Positions 63,936 through 64,000 of a stretch of DNA of 64,000 bases are shown piece by piece. The stretch's first letter is position 1. Every line of letters begins with the position of its first letter. The DNA lies in assembly GCA_027605045.1 (NCBI GenBank), contig JAQFWX010000137.1, positions 1-64,000 of the forward strand. The letters are read 5' to 3'. Under the pieces are notes generated by a model. It was not told the origin of the DNA. It saw only the letters and a list, made by a program, of their open reading frames with translations, and searched no databases. Both the position numbers and the translations under genes were made by a program. This DNA comes from Phallus indusiatus. Lineage: Eukaryota; Basidiomycota; Agaricomycetes; Phallales; Phallaceae.

Positions 63936-64000
63936 TGTATCCACAATCTTTCGCCGTCCATTCTTGAGAGTGATGTAAATATAATCATCATCATGCATGC

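Overview
This looks like a nuclear segment from a basidiomycete fungus, most likely one of the Agaricomycetes. Almost every gene is split by short introns of about 45-80 bp with GT..AG ends. The protein families are fungal (PAN3, OXA1, vacuolar alpha-mannosidase, IML2, TLDc, TEA factor, VIT-VWA protein). The right end carries a piece of the PIF1-type helicase that litters mushroom genomes. Gene models were assembled by hand from conserved domains and splice signals; where exon sums were checked (TAF-like, TEA, VIT-VWA) they close in frame.

Layout: 1-1273 PAN3 3' part (+). 2064-4008 histone-fold TAF8-like protein (-). 4519-10993 a very large RasGEF (-). 12170-13507 OXA1 (-), divergent from 14357-16409, a RanBP2 zinc-finger/RRM protein (+). 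16410-21276 is a 4.9 kb stretch without a recognisable gene. 21277-23205 dihydrolipoamide dehydrogenase (-). 25414-26244 an unrecognised 198-residue protein (-), divergent from 26907-28962, an aldo-keto reductase (+). 29582-33335 a YML020W-type alpha/beta hydrolase (-). 34778-36383 a TLDc/OXR1 protein (-). 36704-41987 AMS1-like GH38 alpha-mannosidase (-), head to head at 155 bp with 42143-43810, a histone-deacetylase-family enzyme (+). 43811-51498 has no intact gene. 51499-52951 TEA-domain factor (+). 55122-57628 IML2-like protein (-), divergent from 58056-60932, a VIT-VWA protein (+). The window ends in relics.

Most genes are unrelated housekeeping functions: mRNA deadenylation, general transcription, Ras signalling, mitochondrial insertion and 2-oxoacid metabolism, vacuolar glycan turnover, stress and protein-aggregate handling. 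I see no metabolic cluster and no defence-type operon.

The most unusual feature is the decayed second copies of both members of the head-to-head mannosidase/deacetylase pair. A deacetylase relic lies at about 48100-49235 and a mannosidase relic at about 62110-63935. Both still show the introns of the intact genes, so they arose from DNA-level duplication and not retrocopying. The mannosidase relic is itself interrupted, inside a former intron, by a degenerate helicase fragment. A second theme is a series of apparent one-base frame breaks inside otherwise well-conserved domains (PAN3, RasGEF, RanBP2 protein, probably the reductase and TLDc protein). These may be uncorrected sequencing indels or real lesions.
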